64,000 nt of DNA from Chrysomallon squamiferum. Lineage: Eukaryota > Mollusca > Gastropoda > Neomphalida > Peltospiridae. Shown piece after piece: positions 35,296 to 49,500 of this stretch (position 1 is the first letter of the stretch; each line of letters starts with the position of its first letter). The notes beneath the pieces were generated by a model that was not told the DNA's origin, made no database searches, and worked only from the letters and a program-made list of their open reading frames with translations. The position numbers were made by a program, and so were the translations under genes. The DNA lies in assembly GCA_012295275.1 (NCBI GenBank), contig CM022679.1:28350664-28414663 (forward strand). Direction: 5' to 3'.

Positions 35296-38200
35296 TCACC
35301 ACCACCATCACCACCACTACTACTACTACTATATCTACTACTAGTTCAACGTCTGTTACTACTCCTGCTATTACTACTCATACAACAATGAAAAGTCCAG
35401 TTGTGTTCGTCAGTTTATATGTCTTATGTTATCACTGTGCCACTTACTTGAATAAGAACATCATCATAAACACTGGGATGGCGGTGATAATGGCGCTGAT
35501 GAAGGAAACCCAGATCTGAGAGACGTTAAATTTGAAAGGTCCAAGTTCAAAGTCAGCTTGCTGTTGTCGGTCTTTGAAGTCACGTGACTTAAAGAACATG
35601 GCGTTTGAAATCATCGACAGCAAGAGCAGCGCTAGACAACAACCAACGCGCTGAACTCGACTGAAGTGGCTCTTCACGGGCCTCAGTACGGTCGACAGCC
35701 AGAGATGGTCATCAGTCACGTGATGTCGCGCATGCTCAAAGAACATGGTCTTGAAATTTTTCATGTTTTCTGAGCTTCCGACTCCCAGAACCTGCTCGAT
35801 TTGCCCCTCTTCGAACGACAGCCATTTGTAACAGAGGAAATCAAACCTGCACAAGTCAGAACAGAAAAATAAAGACAATTATTAAATGACCATTCTTTAA
35901 GGCGACATCGAGGGTCGATCCTGAATCGTAACACATCCTATTAACGCTTAAATCCTTTGTCATCATCAGATTTAGATACATATTAATTTACTGAAATTTT
36001 TACAACACTGTCGCCTTTGTTCAAACTAAATGTTACTGAAACAGCTGCTTTAATAAATATCAAACTGCATTTTCTAAAGAAAATAAATTAGAAAAAAGAA
36101 ATAGATCTTAACCTTTCACTGGTCTGCAGGTCGACCACCTCTATTCTGTTGAGATACCAAGACGCCCATTTGCCCTTCCCAGAATTGTCATGCCAGATTC
36201 TCAGACACTGCAGGTATCCCAGTGGCAGAGGAACCGCCATGATGAAGTGAAGAACACTCCCAGCACTGAACTCCTGTATAAGAATGTCACAACACGTTTA
36301 GTAGAAGACTCACTGATTTGTACGTAGTGTTAAGTATCAAAAACTGTGTAGGACAAATCATGGACAGTAATTTCTTATATTACGATGAGTTGACGATACT
36401 CAGAAAAGTATCCACAAGTCTTAAAACTGTTTAAATATCAGCACACTTCACTGCGTAACATATCGTAATAAATAAATAAACATTACAGTTAAAAAGCTGG
36501 TTTAAATTTCGTATAGAACGTGGACATTGTAAATCACAGAAAGGGTCCGACCAGTAAAACATGACGTAAAAGAAGAAAAAAGTCAAACCTTTCGAACTCC
36601 GTCTGTGAGAACTCGTATTCCCGTCTCCCCCTCCTCTCCAGAAATATTAAACTCAATTTTAGATCTTGTACCTCCGTGTCTGATCATCCCAGTGTAAACT
36701 GTTATCAGATAGAAGTAGCAGTCATCACTGAAGTTATCTTCCAGCAGCGACACACCCCACTGTAATAACAGTAACAGTAATAATAATAATAAAACAACAA
36801 CAACAACAACACCAACAATAATAATAATAGCAATAACAACAACAACGACAACACCAATAATAATAGTAATAGTAATAACAACAACAACAATGACAAACAT
36901 ACACTGTCTATATACACTAAGTCTACACATACTAGGTCTAAAAGATACCAGTCTAGACACACTAAGTCTACACACGCTAAAACTCTAGAGAACACTAATG
37001 TTACTAATATTTACTAAATTTATAAACATTATTTTGTTTTAAATTCAGAATGTTACCACAAACATATTAACAGCAGCAGCAACAACAACAGCAACAACAA
37101 CTAAAAAACAAACAAACAAAATAAAAAATCACACGCAATATAAATAAAGCATACACATTAAAATTACAACAAAAGAAATATATTGTAATTACAAATATCT
37201 CAAAAACAAAAAAACAACAAATTTAAATCATACAGTAAAGTTACACAGAAAATGTACAATAATACAACAATTAAAAATATAAAGACTAAAAATTACAAAT
37301 ATGGTAATTAAAAAGGTATATATATACTCAAAATTAAGAACATAAACACTAAAATAAAATCATAAAGACTAAACTTAAAACATAAAAACTAAGCTAAAAT
37401 ATAAACACTAAAACTGAAAACATAAAGGCTAAAACTGAAAATATAAACACTGAGAACATAAACACTAAATTAAAAACATAAACATAAATTGAAAACATAA
37501 ACAGTAAATTAAAAACATAAACATAAATTGAAAACATAAACACTCTAATTAAAAAACATAAACACTAAAATTAAAAAAATTAAACACTAAATTAAAAACA
37601 TAAACACTAAATTAAAAAACATAAACACTAAAATTAAAAAACATAAACACTAAAATTAAAAAACATAAACACTAAAATTAAAAAACATAAACACTAAAAT
37701 TAAACAATAAACACTAATTTTAAAACATAACACTAATTTGAAAACATAAACACTAATCTGAAAACATAAACACTAATTAAAAAACATAAACACTAAAATT
37801 AAACAATAAACACTAATTTTAAAACATAAACACTAAAACTGCAAACCTGAAGAACGTCCTGGCCGTCTTTGTATCTAGAAAAGAGAGCGGCGATGACAAA
37901 GATGACGAAGATGATGATGAGGGTGGACAACACCGCGGCCTGGCCTTTGATGTCAAACTTGCTGAACACGGTGGAGAAGTCTATCATGTTGGGGGGTACA
38001 AAGAACGAGATACTCGCCACCACTTCGGTTGTATCCGGGCAGGTACAAGTTGTTTCATTGTCGTACTCGTTCCGAGTCAACTGTGAACAAACAAAACAGT
38101 TTCTGTCTTTCTGTTTGTGTGTGTGTAAGTACACACCCATATAGTTACAATACAACTCACTCACAATCTCAGCAGTGTATGCAAAGAAACACGACATGCG

Positions 38201-39749
38201 TACATAAGCGTGAGTTGCGTTTTTTTTTTTTTTTTTTTATTTTGGGAGTAAACTACAAATATATTATTATTATTATACATATTATTTCCATAAAAAAGAA
38301 TAATAAAAAATGTATTAGAGAATAAAACAAGATTTTGACAAGTTAACCGAAGTCAAAGTGAAACACTGACAGCAGTTTGTTACTTTGTTAGTGTGTTAGT
38401 TTGTCACGTGTGTAAAGGCTTTACCTTGCAGCCATTACTTTTCCACTCGCCTTCCTCTCCATCCCAGGTAAAGCACGTGATTGTTGTCAGCTTAAGCGTG
38501 TAGGGGGTCTCAAGAACGTCCGTTGGTGTATTCGATGTATTCTTAGCACTATCAGTGTCGTTAGCGGTGATTGTGTCGTTGGCGGTGATTGTGTCATTGG
38601 CGGTGGTGGTGTCGTTGACGGTGGTGGTGTCGTTGTTGTCAGGAATGCTTCTCTTACGTCGGGAGATTGACACCACTGTAAACCAATGACAGTTTAACAT
38701 GTAGTTGTTGTAGTTACTGCCCACGTCAGGCGCTTTGTATCTCTACAACTTTTTTTTTATAATTAAATAATCATATAGTTGAAATATCCAGAGTTCAAAG
38801 GATAGAAATATGCAGTGAATATTGAAAAAAACAAAAACAAACCAAAACACAGAGAGTGTGTTAATTTCTAGAATTTTTCCTCATTTCTTAAAATTGTAAA
38901 CATTTCCGCCAGTAACTTTCATATACTATGAATCAATAGTGAATATTGAATATAATGATCATCTGCTTGTCTACATTATGGCACACACACACACACACAC
39001 TCTCACGGATACGCACATTATATATATCATCTACTACTACGAATGATAAGAAGAGGTTACTTTCGTTGAGGCGTGGTCGCAGTCCCAGGTACGCTACCCC
39101 AGTACGTTTCAGTGAACCTGCGGGTGCGCAGTATCGAGTTCCCGACACGCCAGGCTGGACGACGTAAACGTGGTAGAAGTCGTAAGTCATGTCTGTAGGC
39201 GGAATCAGAGAGCGCAGAAACACGTCGTAGACAATCGCTTTCCCACCGACTGGAGCGACCGTGAGGCAGACGTCAGCTGTCGTAGTTCGGTAGAAGAACG
39301 AATGGTAGAACAATTTTGCAGCGTCTCCTTCAATAAACATTGGGTCAACCGTGACAAAAGGTGCAGATTCGGGGTCAGTTTGTTTGATGACCGGCTGGGA
39401 AATCGTCATCACTGTTCCGTCATGTTTTTTAACCGCAGCCACGGTGACTGGGTTGTTGATCAGTTTAGCGTTGTCGCCTCGGATGAAGATGTTGTCGCTG
39501 ATAACTTTGAGCTAAGGAATAGATCAAAAGAGTAAGCAGAGTATTAAAAAGTGTTTTCAGAACACTAACATGCTGATTCAGTTGTACGCACGTGCTGTAT
39601 GCAATAACGTAAATACATAATGACAGACACAGAGATTTATATGTGTGATTAAAAGCTGGCACATTTTTATTTACGTGGATGTGATAATATACATTATATT
39701 TGTATAGAGATCTATATAATGTATATATATTTGTATGTATGAATGTATG

Positions 39750-39796
<47 letters not shown>

Positions 39797-41059
39797 ATAT
39801 ATATACATTTGTATCTTTTTTATATATGTACTGACGTACGTTCGGACAGATGTCTACATGTGTGTCTGTAGCATGTTTCTGTTCAAAGTGAAAAGTGTTT
39901 TGCCTACTTGCAGTTTGACGCTCTCGTTGCCTGCGCCCGTATTTCCGCCGACTCCAGACAGAGCGAAGTTTGCACCGTTGGAAGGTTGTCGTTTAGCCGA
40001 GACGATGTTCTCAATGCTGTCCTTCTCCAGAGCTAGGACCATTCCTCCCTGTTCTATCTTCTTAGCCGAGCCGTCCGTCATTACTTTGTCCAGAAGTTTC
40101 AGTGTGTTGTCTGACGTTTCACGGAAGTTTTTCAGTGTGGCTTTCAGCTTGAAAACAACAAACGAAAACAGATCAGAATAGGCGAAGAAAAAGAGATGAG
40201 GGTGGGGGTAAAGAAAGAAGAGTTTTTTGGGGGGGAAAAGAAAAAGAAGAGAAAGAAAAAAGTAATAAAGAAACAATTAAGAAAAACAGTGTTGTGAACT
40301 TGGTGAATGTTGGTGAAGTTGTTAAGTTATTATTGCAAGTATTACGTACTAGGACAGACTGGCTATCAGTCACAGTGAACTGTGACTGATAACAATACAC
40401 AATGTTATACCTTATATTCAAAACCGTTACTACTATCGTAATTACACTTGAAAAGGAGGCAGTCACATATAAGTATATAAAATACGTGTAATCTGGTTAA
40501 ACTATACAAATAAACTCTAACACAAAACTTGAAAAATGCAAGACACTATTAGTTCCATTGTAACATAAAAAATAAATTGAAAGGGAAATATGTTCCCTGT
40601 GATAAATGATGATCAGATCGCCACCTCTGTCCTACCAGTGCCCGCTTGTTACTGCTTTCTCTCTGTTAGACAAAACTAATCTGGTTGTTAATCATTAACA
40701 GTGGAGAAGAAGTTAACACAGCTTCTGTTATAATAACAAAAACCCGTTTACCTCATTAGTTCTTTCATTCATTCAGTCACTCATGCAGGCATGTCTTCGT
40801 TCACAAATCAGATAACCACAGACACACTGCGGAATTCAACGTACATTTCGCAGCATTTTCTCTTTCTTCACAAGGTTTCTCTTGGCGGCCACTTTTTTCA
40901 TGTATTTTCTTTCAATTTTGTTGAACATTTTCTGACTCTCGCTCAGTTCTTCAGTGTAGAACATTTCGGCGCCGTCTATGTCAGTTATATTCTCCGACAC
41001 AACGACGTCAGCGACGTTTTTATTGACGTTCATCTGAGCACTGGTGACAGCTGCGTGTA

Positions 41060-41099
<40 letters not shown>

Positions 41100-41472
41100 G
41101 TAGTAGTAGTAATATGGTAGTAGTAGTAGTAGTAGTAGTATGGTAGTAATAATGCTAACAGTAGTGTAGAAGTAATTATAACAATACTTATGATCAATGA
41201 ATGTATGTATTTAATTATGAAAAAAATAATATATGCGTGCTTGTATTTTTCGTTTTTGTCTCTATGTGCATGTCTGTGTATGCTTGCTTGGTATATGTAT
41301 GTATATATGTATGTAAGTGTGCGCGTGTGTGCGTAGTTTACCCTGAATAGCGGCTGTCACTTGGTTGACGTCTCTGCTGTTGCTGAGTATTTTAAGTAAA
41401 ATCTCGCTCAGTGACTTTATTCCTCGAGAGGCACTCGACTGAAACAAAAATAACAAACAAGACAAAATTTAC

Positions 41473-41518
<46 letters not shown>

Positions 41519-44500
41519 ATAAATAAATCAATAAATACAAAATGGATATAAATAATAAGGAAAACAAATAATCAAACGGGAATAAAAAAAAATTAAAAAA
41601 AATTTCAAACACTTACCAAAACGTTCGGTTTTACAACGCTTGGCTTTTTCACTGCTGTTGCTAAAGACGTAGTCATCATAACGAGGATGTCGGGAGCAGG
41701 TGGAGATGCAGCGACACCGTCTTCCCCCGTGACTGTCAGCGAATCGATCGACGTCAGAATAGCGTTAGTAAACGTTTCCGTGGCCTGGTGACAACGACAA
41801 CAACAGTTAAAAAATAATGACATGAATGAATATAAATAAAAAAAAAAAAATAAAATAAATAAATACACATAAAGGATTTAACAGAAACAAAATGATATAA
41901 ATCTATAAAACAGTAACAGTACAGTGTCCATCTGTTGGTGTTTTATGCGTATTAAAATAATTATTTTATATAATGTATTTCTACATTACATACATATTTT
42001 CCCCTTTGCATAGAGAGAAAGAGAGAGGTGTTTATTTTCGTACGTGTGTGTGTCCGTGAGTGTGTGTATGAGAGATAGAAAAAGTATGTTTTGTGTCTCT
42101 GACTCTCACCTTCTCTTTTTGTATGTGTGTTTGTGTGTCTGTGCGTGTAATACACATATGCTGACTATTGATCGTTTGCGAAAATATGTAAGTACATATT
42201 GTGCGTGTATGTTACTGCGCGCCGATATATATATATGTGCACGTGTGTGTATGTGCATGTATGTGTGTGTATGTATATATATAGTGTGTATGTATGTGTA
42301 TGTATGTGTGTGTATGTATGTTTATAGTGTGTGTGTATGTATGTATGTTTATAGTGTGTGTATGTATGTGTGTGTGTGTGTATGTATGTTTATAGTGTGT
42401 GTATGTATGTTTGTGTGTGTATGTGTATGTATCATTTTCTGTGGTTACTTTTCGTAGCTGAGAGGCACGCGGGTCCTCTTTCGTGAGCTGTGTCAAAGCA
42501 GTCGCTGCAGCATCGTTGACATTGTCGTCCGGAGAGATGGAGCGGACAGCATCATCGGCTGTGATTTCAGGTATTTGCTGAAGTAAACGACACAGAATTC
42601 TATAAAAACTGTAAACATGAGACAAAGATGTAAATATTAACACTAATATATTTTTTGATCACTCGGCACTGTTTAAACATAAAATAAATTATATTAGTAT
42701 TTTCCTTGAAATTCTTGCGAAACATTACCCAGGTAGATACTGAATTACAGATATAAATAAGATTCGTTTTATTGTAGTTGAAGAAAATACAGATTCACGA
42801 AATATACTTCACAGACTCTGAAACGCAACATTAATAATATCATTTTATAATTATTATTATTACTATTATTATTTTTATTTTTTTTTAGCAAACCTCAGTT
42901 TCAAGTGCTGATTGTTTGCTACAGAATATATATATATATATATATATATTTTGCTTTTGTTAAATGAATTTTGAGAATACAGTATTTGATAAAAGCTGCA
43001 GGATATTGCAAGTCAGTGGAAAACAGATTTGTTTTCATGTGACAGACACATACCACGGTGTTGATAGCAGATATAAACGCAGCGGCAACCTTGACAGTCT
43101 GCTCTGGATCTTTGCTGTTTGCTAACATCGTCAACGTCGCTGCAGACTTCTCCAAAAATGTTGTGATGGCAGCACTGGCGGCATCAGTTGCATTAGCATC
43201 GTTAGCGTCTGAACTGCTAGCAGTGGTTAGGGGAATATCAGGCAGCGGGTTTCTCACCTGTAAAGTGTTAGAAGAAAACTGATTTTGTGTCTGAGCAGTA
43301 TTAAATAAACTGGGTTAAAGCGGTGATCACAGTACTTACTGTATTAAATAAACTGGGTTAAAGCGGTGATGACAGTACTTACTGTATTATATAAACTGGG
43401 TTAAACGGCGATCACAGTACTTTCTGTATTAAATAAACTGGGTTAAAGCGGTGATCACAGTACTTACTGTATTATATAAACTGGGTTAAAGCGGTGATCA
43501 CAGTACTTACTGTATTAAATAAACTGGGTTAAAGCGGTGATCACAGTACTTACTGTATTAAATAAACTGGGTTAAAGCGGTGATGACAGTACTTACTGTA
43601 TTAAATAAACTGGGTTAAACGGCGATCACAGTACTTTCTGTATTAAATAAACTGGGTTAAAGCGGTGATCACAGTACTTTCTGTATTAAATAAACTGGGT
43701 TAAAGCGGTGATGACAGTACTTACTGTATTAAATAAACTGGGTTAAAGCGGTGATGACAGTACTTACTGTATTAAATAAACTGGGTTAAAGCGGTGATGA
43801 CAGTACTTACTGTATTAAATAAACTGGGTTAAAGCGGTGATGACAGTACTTACTGTATTAAATAAACTGGGTTAAAGCGGTGATCACAGTACTTACTGTA
43901 TTAAATAAACTGGGTTAAAGCGGTGATGACAGTACTTACTGTATTATATAAACTGGGTTAAACGGCGATCACAGTACTTTCTGTATTAAATAAACTGGGT
44001 TAAAGCGGTGATCACAGTACTTTCTGTATTAAATAAACTGGGTTAAAGCGGTGATGACAGTACTTACTGTATTAAATAAACTGGGTTAAAGCGGTGATGA
44101 CAGTACTTACTGTATTAAATAAACTGGGTTAAAGCGGTGATGACAGTACTTACTGTATTAAATAAACTGGGTTAAAGCGGTGATGACAGTACTTACTGTA
44201 TTAAATAAACTGGATTAAAGCGGTGATGACAGTACTTACGGTATTAAATAAACTGGGTGATGACAGTACTTACTGTATTAAATAAACTGGGTTAAAGCGG
44301 TGATCACAGTACTTACTGTATTAAATAAACTGGGTTAAAGCGGTGATGACAGTACTTACTGTATTATATAAACTGGGTGATCACAGTACTTACTGTATTA
44401 AATAAACTGGGTTAAAGCGGTGATGACAGTACTTACTGTATTAAATAAACTGGGTTAAAGCGGTGATGACAGTACTTACGGTATTAAATAAACTGGGTGA

Positions 44501-45215
44501 TGACAGTACTTACTGTATTATATAAACTGGGTGATCACAGTACTTACTGTATTAAATAAACTGGGTTAAAGCGGTGATCACAGTACTTACTGTATTAACT
44601 AAACTGGGTTAAAGCGGTGATGACAGTACTTACTGTATTATATAAACTGGGTGATCACAGTACTTACTGTATTATATAAACTGGGTGATCACAGTACTTA
44701 CTGTATTAAATAAACTGGGTGATCACAATATTACTGTATTATATAAACTGGGTGATCACAGTACTTTCTGTATTAAATAAACTGGGTGATCACAGTACTT
44801 ACTGTATTATATAAACTTGGTGATCACAGTACTTTCTGTATTAAATAAACTGGGTGAACACAGTACTTACTGTATTATATAAACTGGGTGATCACAGTAC
44901 TTACTGTATTAACTAAGAGGTGATCACAGTACTTACTGTTACTCTTTCTAACACGACCGCTTCACTCTTGAAGATGTCTTGAATTTTGAACTCTATCTGA
45001 CACTCGTAGTTATCTTCCTTAGGACACACCTCCAGATTCTGAACAGTAGAAGACTCGCCTGAAATTATCAGTAAGTAAATAAATAAATCAATGACTCAAT
45101 CAGACAAGCAAATAAATAAATAAATAAATAAATTTAACACAGATCAAACAAACTAATACATAAACAAACAATTCTTTTCTCTCTCCACACAACCATACAG
45201 ACATATATTTTTTTT

Positions 45216-45277
<62 letters not shown>

Positions 45278-46429
45278 CCACACGTGTTTATCAGTGGATT
45301 TCTCTCCCTGTTGTTTTCTGACACCTTACTTACATAACTATATAAATACATCTGAATGTCATTCTCTACATATCTGTCTTTCTAGTCACTGGTCTCTCTC
45401 TCTATCTGTCTATCAGTCTGTCTTTCTCTCTCATTCTGACAGTGGGTCTGTATGTCTCTGTATTCTCTGACATCAACCACTCTGAGACTGTTATACATGA
45501 ACGGACGTGCATAATTTCTTACTTCCAGAATAAATGAGTTGACTTTCGTTTCCTTTCAGCTGTGTGACTGTGTATGTGAGCGACTCGCTTCTGTCTTTTG
45601 TGTCATCACGTTCAGTGCGTGATCCTTCATCCTTCCAGTTCTCACATGCAAACGTAAAGTGGTCAATAGTTGAAGTACCTGGTTTTAAATATTAAAGTGA
45701 GCCTAAGTAAATGTACATAACAAATAAATTAGTCAAGATACATTGCGATTAAAACAACAAATATAATCACAGAGAACGTAGTTCTTTATAACATACACAA
45801 ACACGGACACATACATACACACATACACATATAGAGACATATGGATATGCTCATATGCAAGTGCACATAAATACACATGACTGTTGATTCTAGCACAAAC
45901 AGGAAGATACAGACGAATTTCAAATGGCTTCGAGTAGTATTAGTCGCTCAGAAACTGAACACATTCAGTGACGTTCAAACATACAGCTACACAGCAAAAC
46001 ATACGCGTACATACACCGACACACGTAATGTCCAAACAGTTAAATCAAACTAATACCATCTGAAGGTTTCACCGAGCATGTTCCGCCATAAGGTTCCTCG
46101 TTAACAGCATAGGCGACAGCGGAGAATCCAGGAGATATGTTTGGTATAGTTACTGTGAGCTTTAACTTGTAGCTTCTCCCCGTTTCCATGAAATCTTCTT
46201 TCAGATCAAACGCTTTGGAGTTGAATCCTGTCATTAAATGATATAAAATGAAATAAGTCATTTAAATTCTCCAAGTAAAATAAGTGAACAAATCAGAAGA
46301 ACCACACACACAGACATGTACACACATACATATACACACAAATGAAGCTTAATAAATAGTGAACTGTCGTCTGTGTGTATATATATATATACGTATGCAT
46401 CTATATCTGTCTGTCTGTCTGTCTATCTG

Positions 46430-46507
<78 letters not shown>

Positions 46508-49500
46508 AATCTATCAATCTATGGAAATTAATTAAGCAACACTCATATTTGCTCTTAAAGAGCAAATGTAACGAACTAGTGGAAAGGATTTCCATACCAT
46601 ATGAAATTTTCATTGAACAGAAAAGGATGAGGAGAAACATAAACAGTAACACCATGACACAATGTGGTTTACTTCAAGATGCTACTGATTTGGGAAACAA
46701 CTGTGGTACATTCAAAAACATTGCGAATTTCAGTGTTATTGTACAGACTTAACTGTCAGTACCATGCACACATGTGGTTCACGGAATTAGAAAATAATGT
46801 CTGGCAAATCCAAATACTGACCTTCCATCAGTATCTCATGTAATCTCACTACACACGAACAGCTACTTCAAGACGCCTCCTCATTCCTTGGATCAATCTC
46901 GTTTTGAGGAACCCTGTTCCAATCCTCAGCTAAACAGCAGTCAATTCACTGAGGGAGTCTCTCTGTCGGACATAACATCCTAAAATGTCTCGCAGAGGCT
47001 CAGTGGGATTGAAATCTGCTCTCATGGCTGGCCACGGAATGGTCTCAACAGTATTGTGTTGCACAAACTGGCTGAAGCATGTGCTCTGAGAGACTTGGCA
47101 TTGAGATGGGTCTTGTGGCACATTCCTGCATCTCTCATTCCAATAATTTGCCGCCTTGTAGCCTCTGACAATTTACGACGTGCCATGTCAATGATCGTGC
47201 AAGTTGACAGGAGAGTGAATGACAGTTCATGTGCATTGTTTGCTATTCACCAAGATGCCACATTTCAATACTGCATTCAGGAAATTGCTCTATTTCCTTA
47301 ATTCACAGAACTATAGGCCTTTGAACTGGGTGTTGCTTAATTTATTTCCGTTTATATATATATATATGTGCATGTGTGTGTGCATGTGTGATTGTATATA
47401 TACATATGTGTGCATGTGTGTGTACGTGTGAATGTGTACGTCTGTGTGGGTTTGTGCGTTTGTTTATAATAGAATGTGTACCTGATTCGAGATAGTCGCC
47501 TGTGTTTTCAACTGTTACGTATGCGTTGTCTTTGTATTCCAAGAATTCCCATTTGTACACTGCTCTAGTCATGTCTGCATCCGAACAGGCAGGACAAACG
47601 ACGTTAGATTCGTAAATCATGCGCGCTCCTCTCGCTTTTTTCAGTTCACAGTTGAACTTACATCTGAAACAAATTGACAGTTACTGCAATCCCGTAACCT
47701 ACAGATAAAGCATGCATAACTTAACAGCTGTTCATTTGTATTGTTTTTGATTGGCAACGCTTTGTCTGCTGCTGCTGGTGTTGCTGCTGCTGATAATAAT
47801 AATAATAATAATAACAAAAATGATGATGATGATGATATTCATAAAGACGATGATGATAATAATGATATAATGACATGATGACGATGATGTTTAGTAGGAA
47901 CAGCCCGATGATGAATATTATTCTTCATAGTTTTATGTTAAAGTTGCTGTGTGGCTATGTTCGGTTAGAAATGTAAGTAAAATGAAATATCAGTGACATA
48001 ATCATCTACACTACTTACACGAGAGAGACCTCTGGCGGAGGAACTGCCACGACCTTGATTGCTTGGAATGCTGTGGCTGACCTCTCGTCTTTCGTGACGT
48101 TCACCTCAAAGAGCGACCAACTGTCTAGCAGCAGTGACGATCCTGCAACTTTTATGATGCCATCGGAGGCCAAATTTATACCACAGGAAGTTTTGTTTCG
48201 GAAACTGGTGTCCTTACTTTGAGGCCGAAAATAAATTTCCAAGTCGCTTTCTGAAACCTGGTAACACTGCCAAGAATAGGAAAGATAATTTTCCTTACCA
48301 AAACCAATAACAGGATCGTAAGAGTTACTTGTGGCATCGAGAGGAACGTCTGCATTTTTTCCAAAAACTCTTTGTTCTCCACCTGCAACCTCAGCCACCA
48401 GTGGTGGGTTTATAAGCTGTAGGTACATGTAATCTTGGATAGACTTGACAGTCGTATCAAAGACAGTGAGATTACAGGTAAGTTTAAAACTGCCAGGACC
48501 AATGTTTGACATTGCAAGGTTATATGCCTTTGAATTGGGAGTTGGGACATTGAGCTTCTTCCACTGATCAGACACTTTTTCCTCCACTGTCCATGTGTAC
48601 GTCTGTCCTGTACTGTTTTCACATTTCTCTGTCAGTTCAATTCGCCCAGAAATAACTGGAATAGATGACATGAGTGCTTTCATTGGAGTTGTTTCAGATT
48701 TATAAGTTATTTCAAACATGGAACCAGAATTGAAACAATCACTCATAACTTGTATCACAGCTGTGAGGTTTTGCTGTGAGAATCCGTTAGAACACGTTAC
48801 AGAAATTGACCTTTCACCTGATGTCAAGTATCGGTACGCAGGTCCAGTTATTTTAGACGACTGACCGGTAAAGTTCAGACCAGCTTTTGTCAGACTGTCA
48901 TCACTGAAGTTGAAAACACATGTGACGTTTACGAGGAAAAAGTTACCCGTATATTCTACTTCGGGTTCGAAATCCAGCATTTGAATGACGTTGTCTGGAA
49001 TGTTCCAACGTAGATTTTCCACCACGTTACGTATAGTGATAGAATTAGCAAGAAAAGCAATTTCTGTTCCTTTCGTACTTGTTGAGTGCAGTTGTGGGAT
49101 AAGGACTCCCCCTTTTACGAATGTGTGAAATAGAGATTTTGGAGTTACATCATTGAAAGTAAACGTTTCAGTTTGTCCATCGCCCCAGATAACAACAGTA
49201 TTAACAGAAACATCAGACAGAAAGTTTTCTAAATTGAAAGTGAATTTAGTACTAGATATTAGTCCAATACTTTCCGAGGACACCAGTGATATGTCAGAAG
49301 CGCCCATTCTCACATTAACAATTTCATTTCTCGTTCTTCCAGCGTACGTTATGTCGAGTTTCACTTGATACTGGCCTCGGTTTGAGTACGTGTGTTGTTT
49401 CTTAAAACTTGTCAGTGGATCGTCAGTTTCAGTAGCAGATCCGTCATTAAAATCCCACACGAGTTTGATGTTATGAGGAGGTGTCAGCAAATCGTACAGT

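Noticed and set aside
40173-40466. Minus-strand 97-codon frame upstream of gene B exon 13
   Set aside because: Lies in the intron between exons 12 and 13. The phase-0 splice from 40845 to 40147 is clean and the frame has no counterpart in gene A.
43290-44937. CRISPR-like array
   Set aside because: Units are contiguous with no unique spacers, and it lies in a eukaryotic intron; it is a minisatellite.
46375-46752. Plus-strand 125-codon frame starting in the ATCT repeat
   Set aside because: Repeat-derived start running into the antisense strand of the Tc1/mariner-like element.
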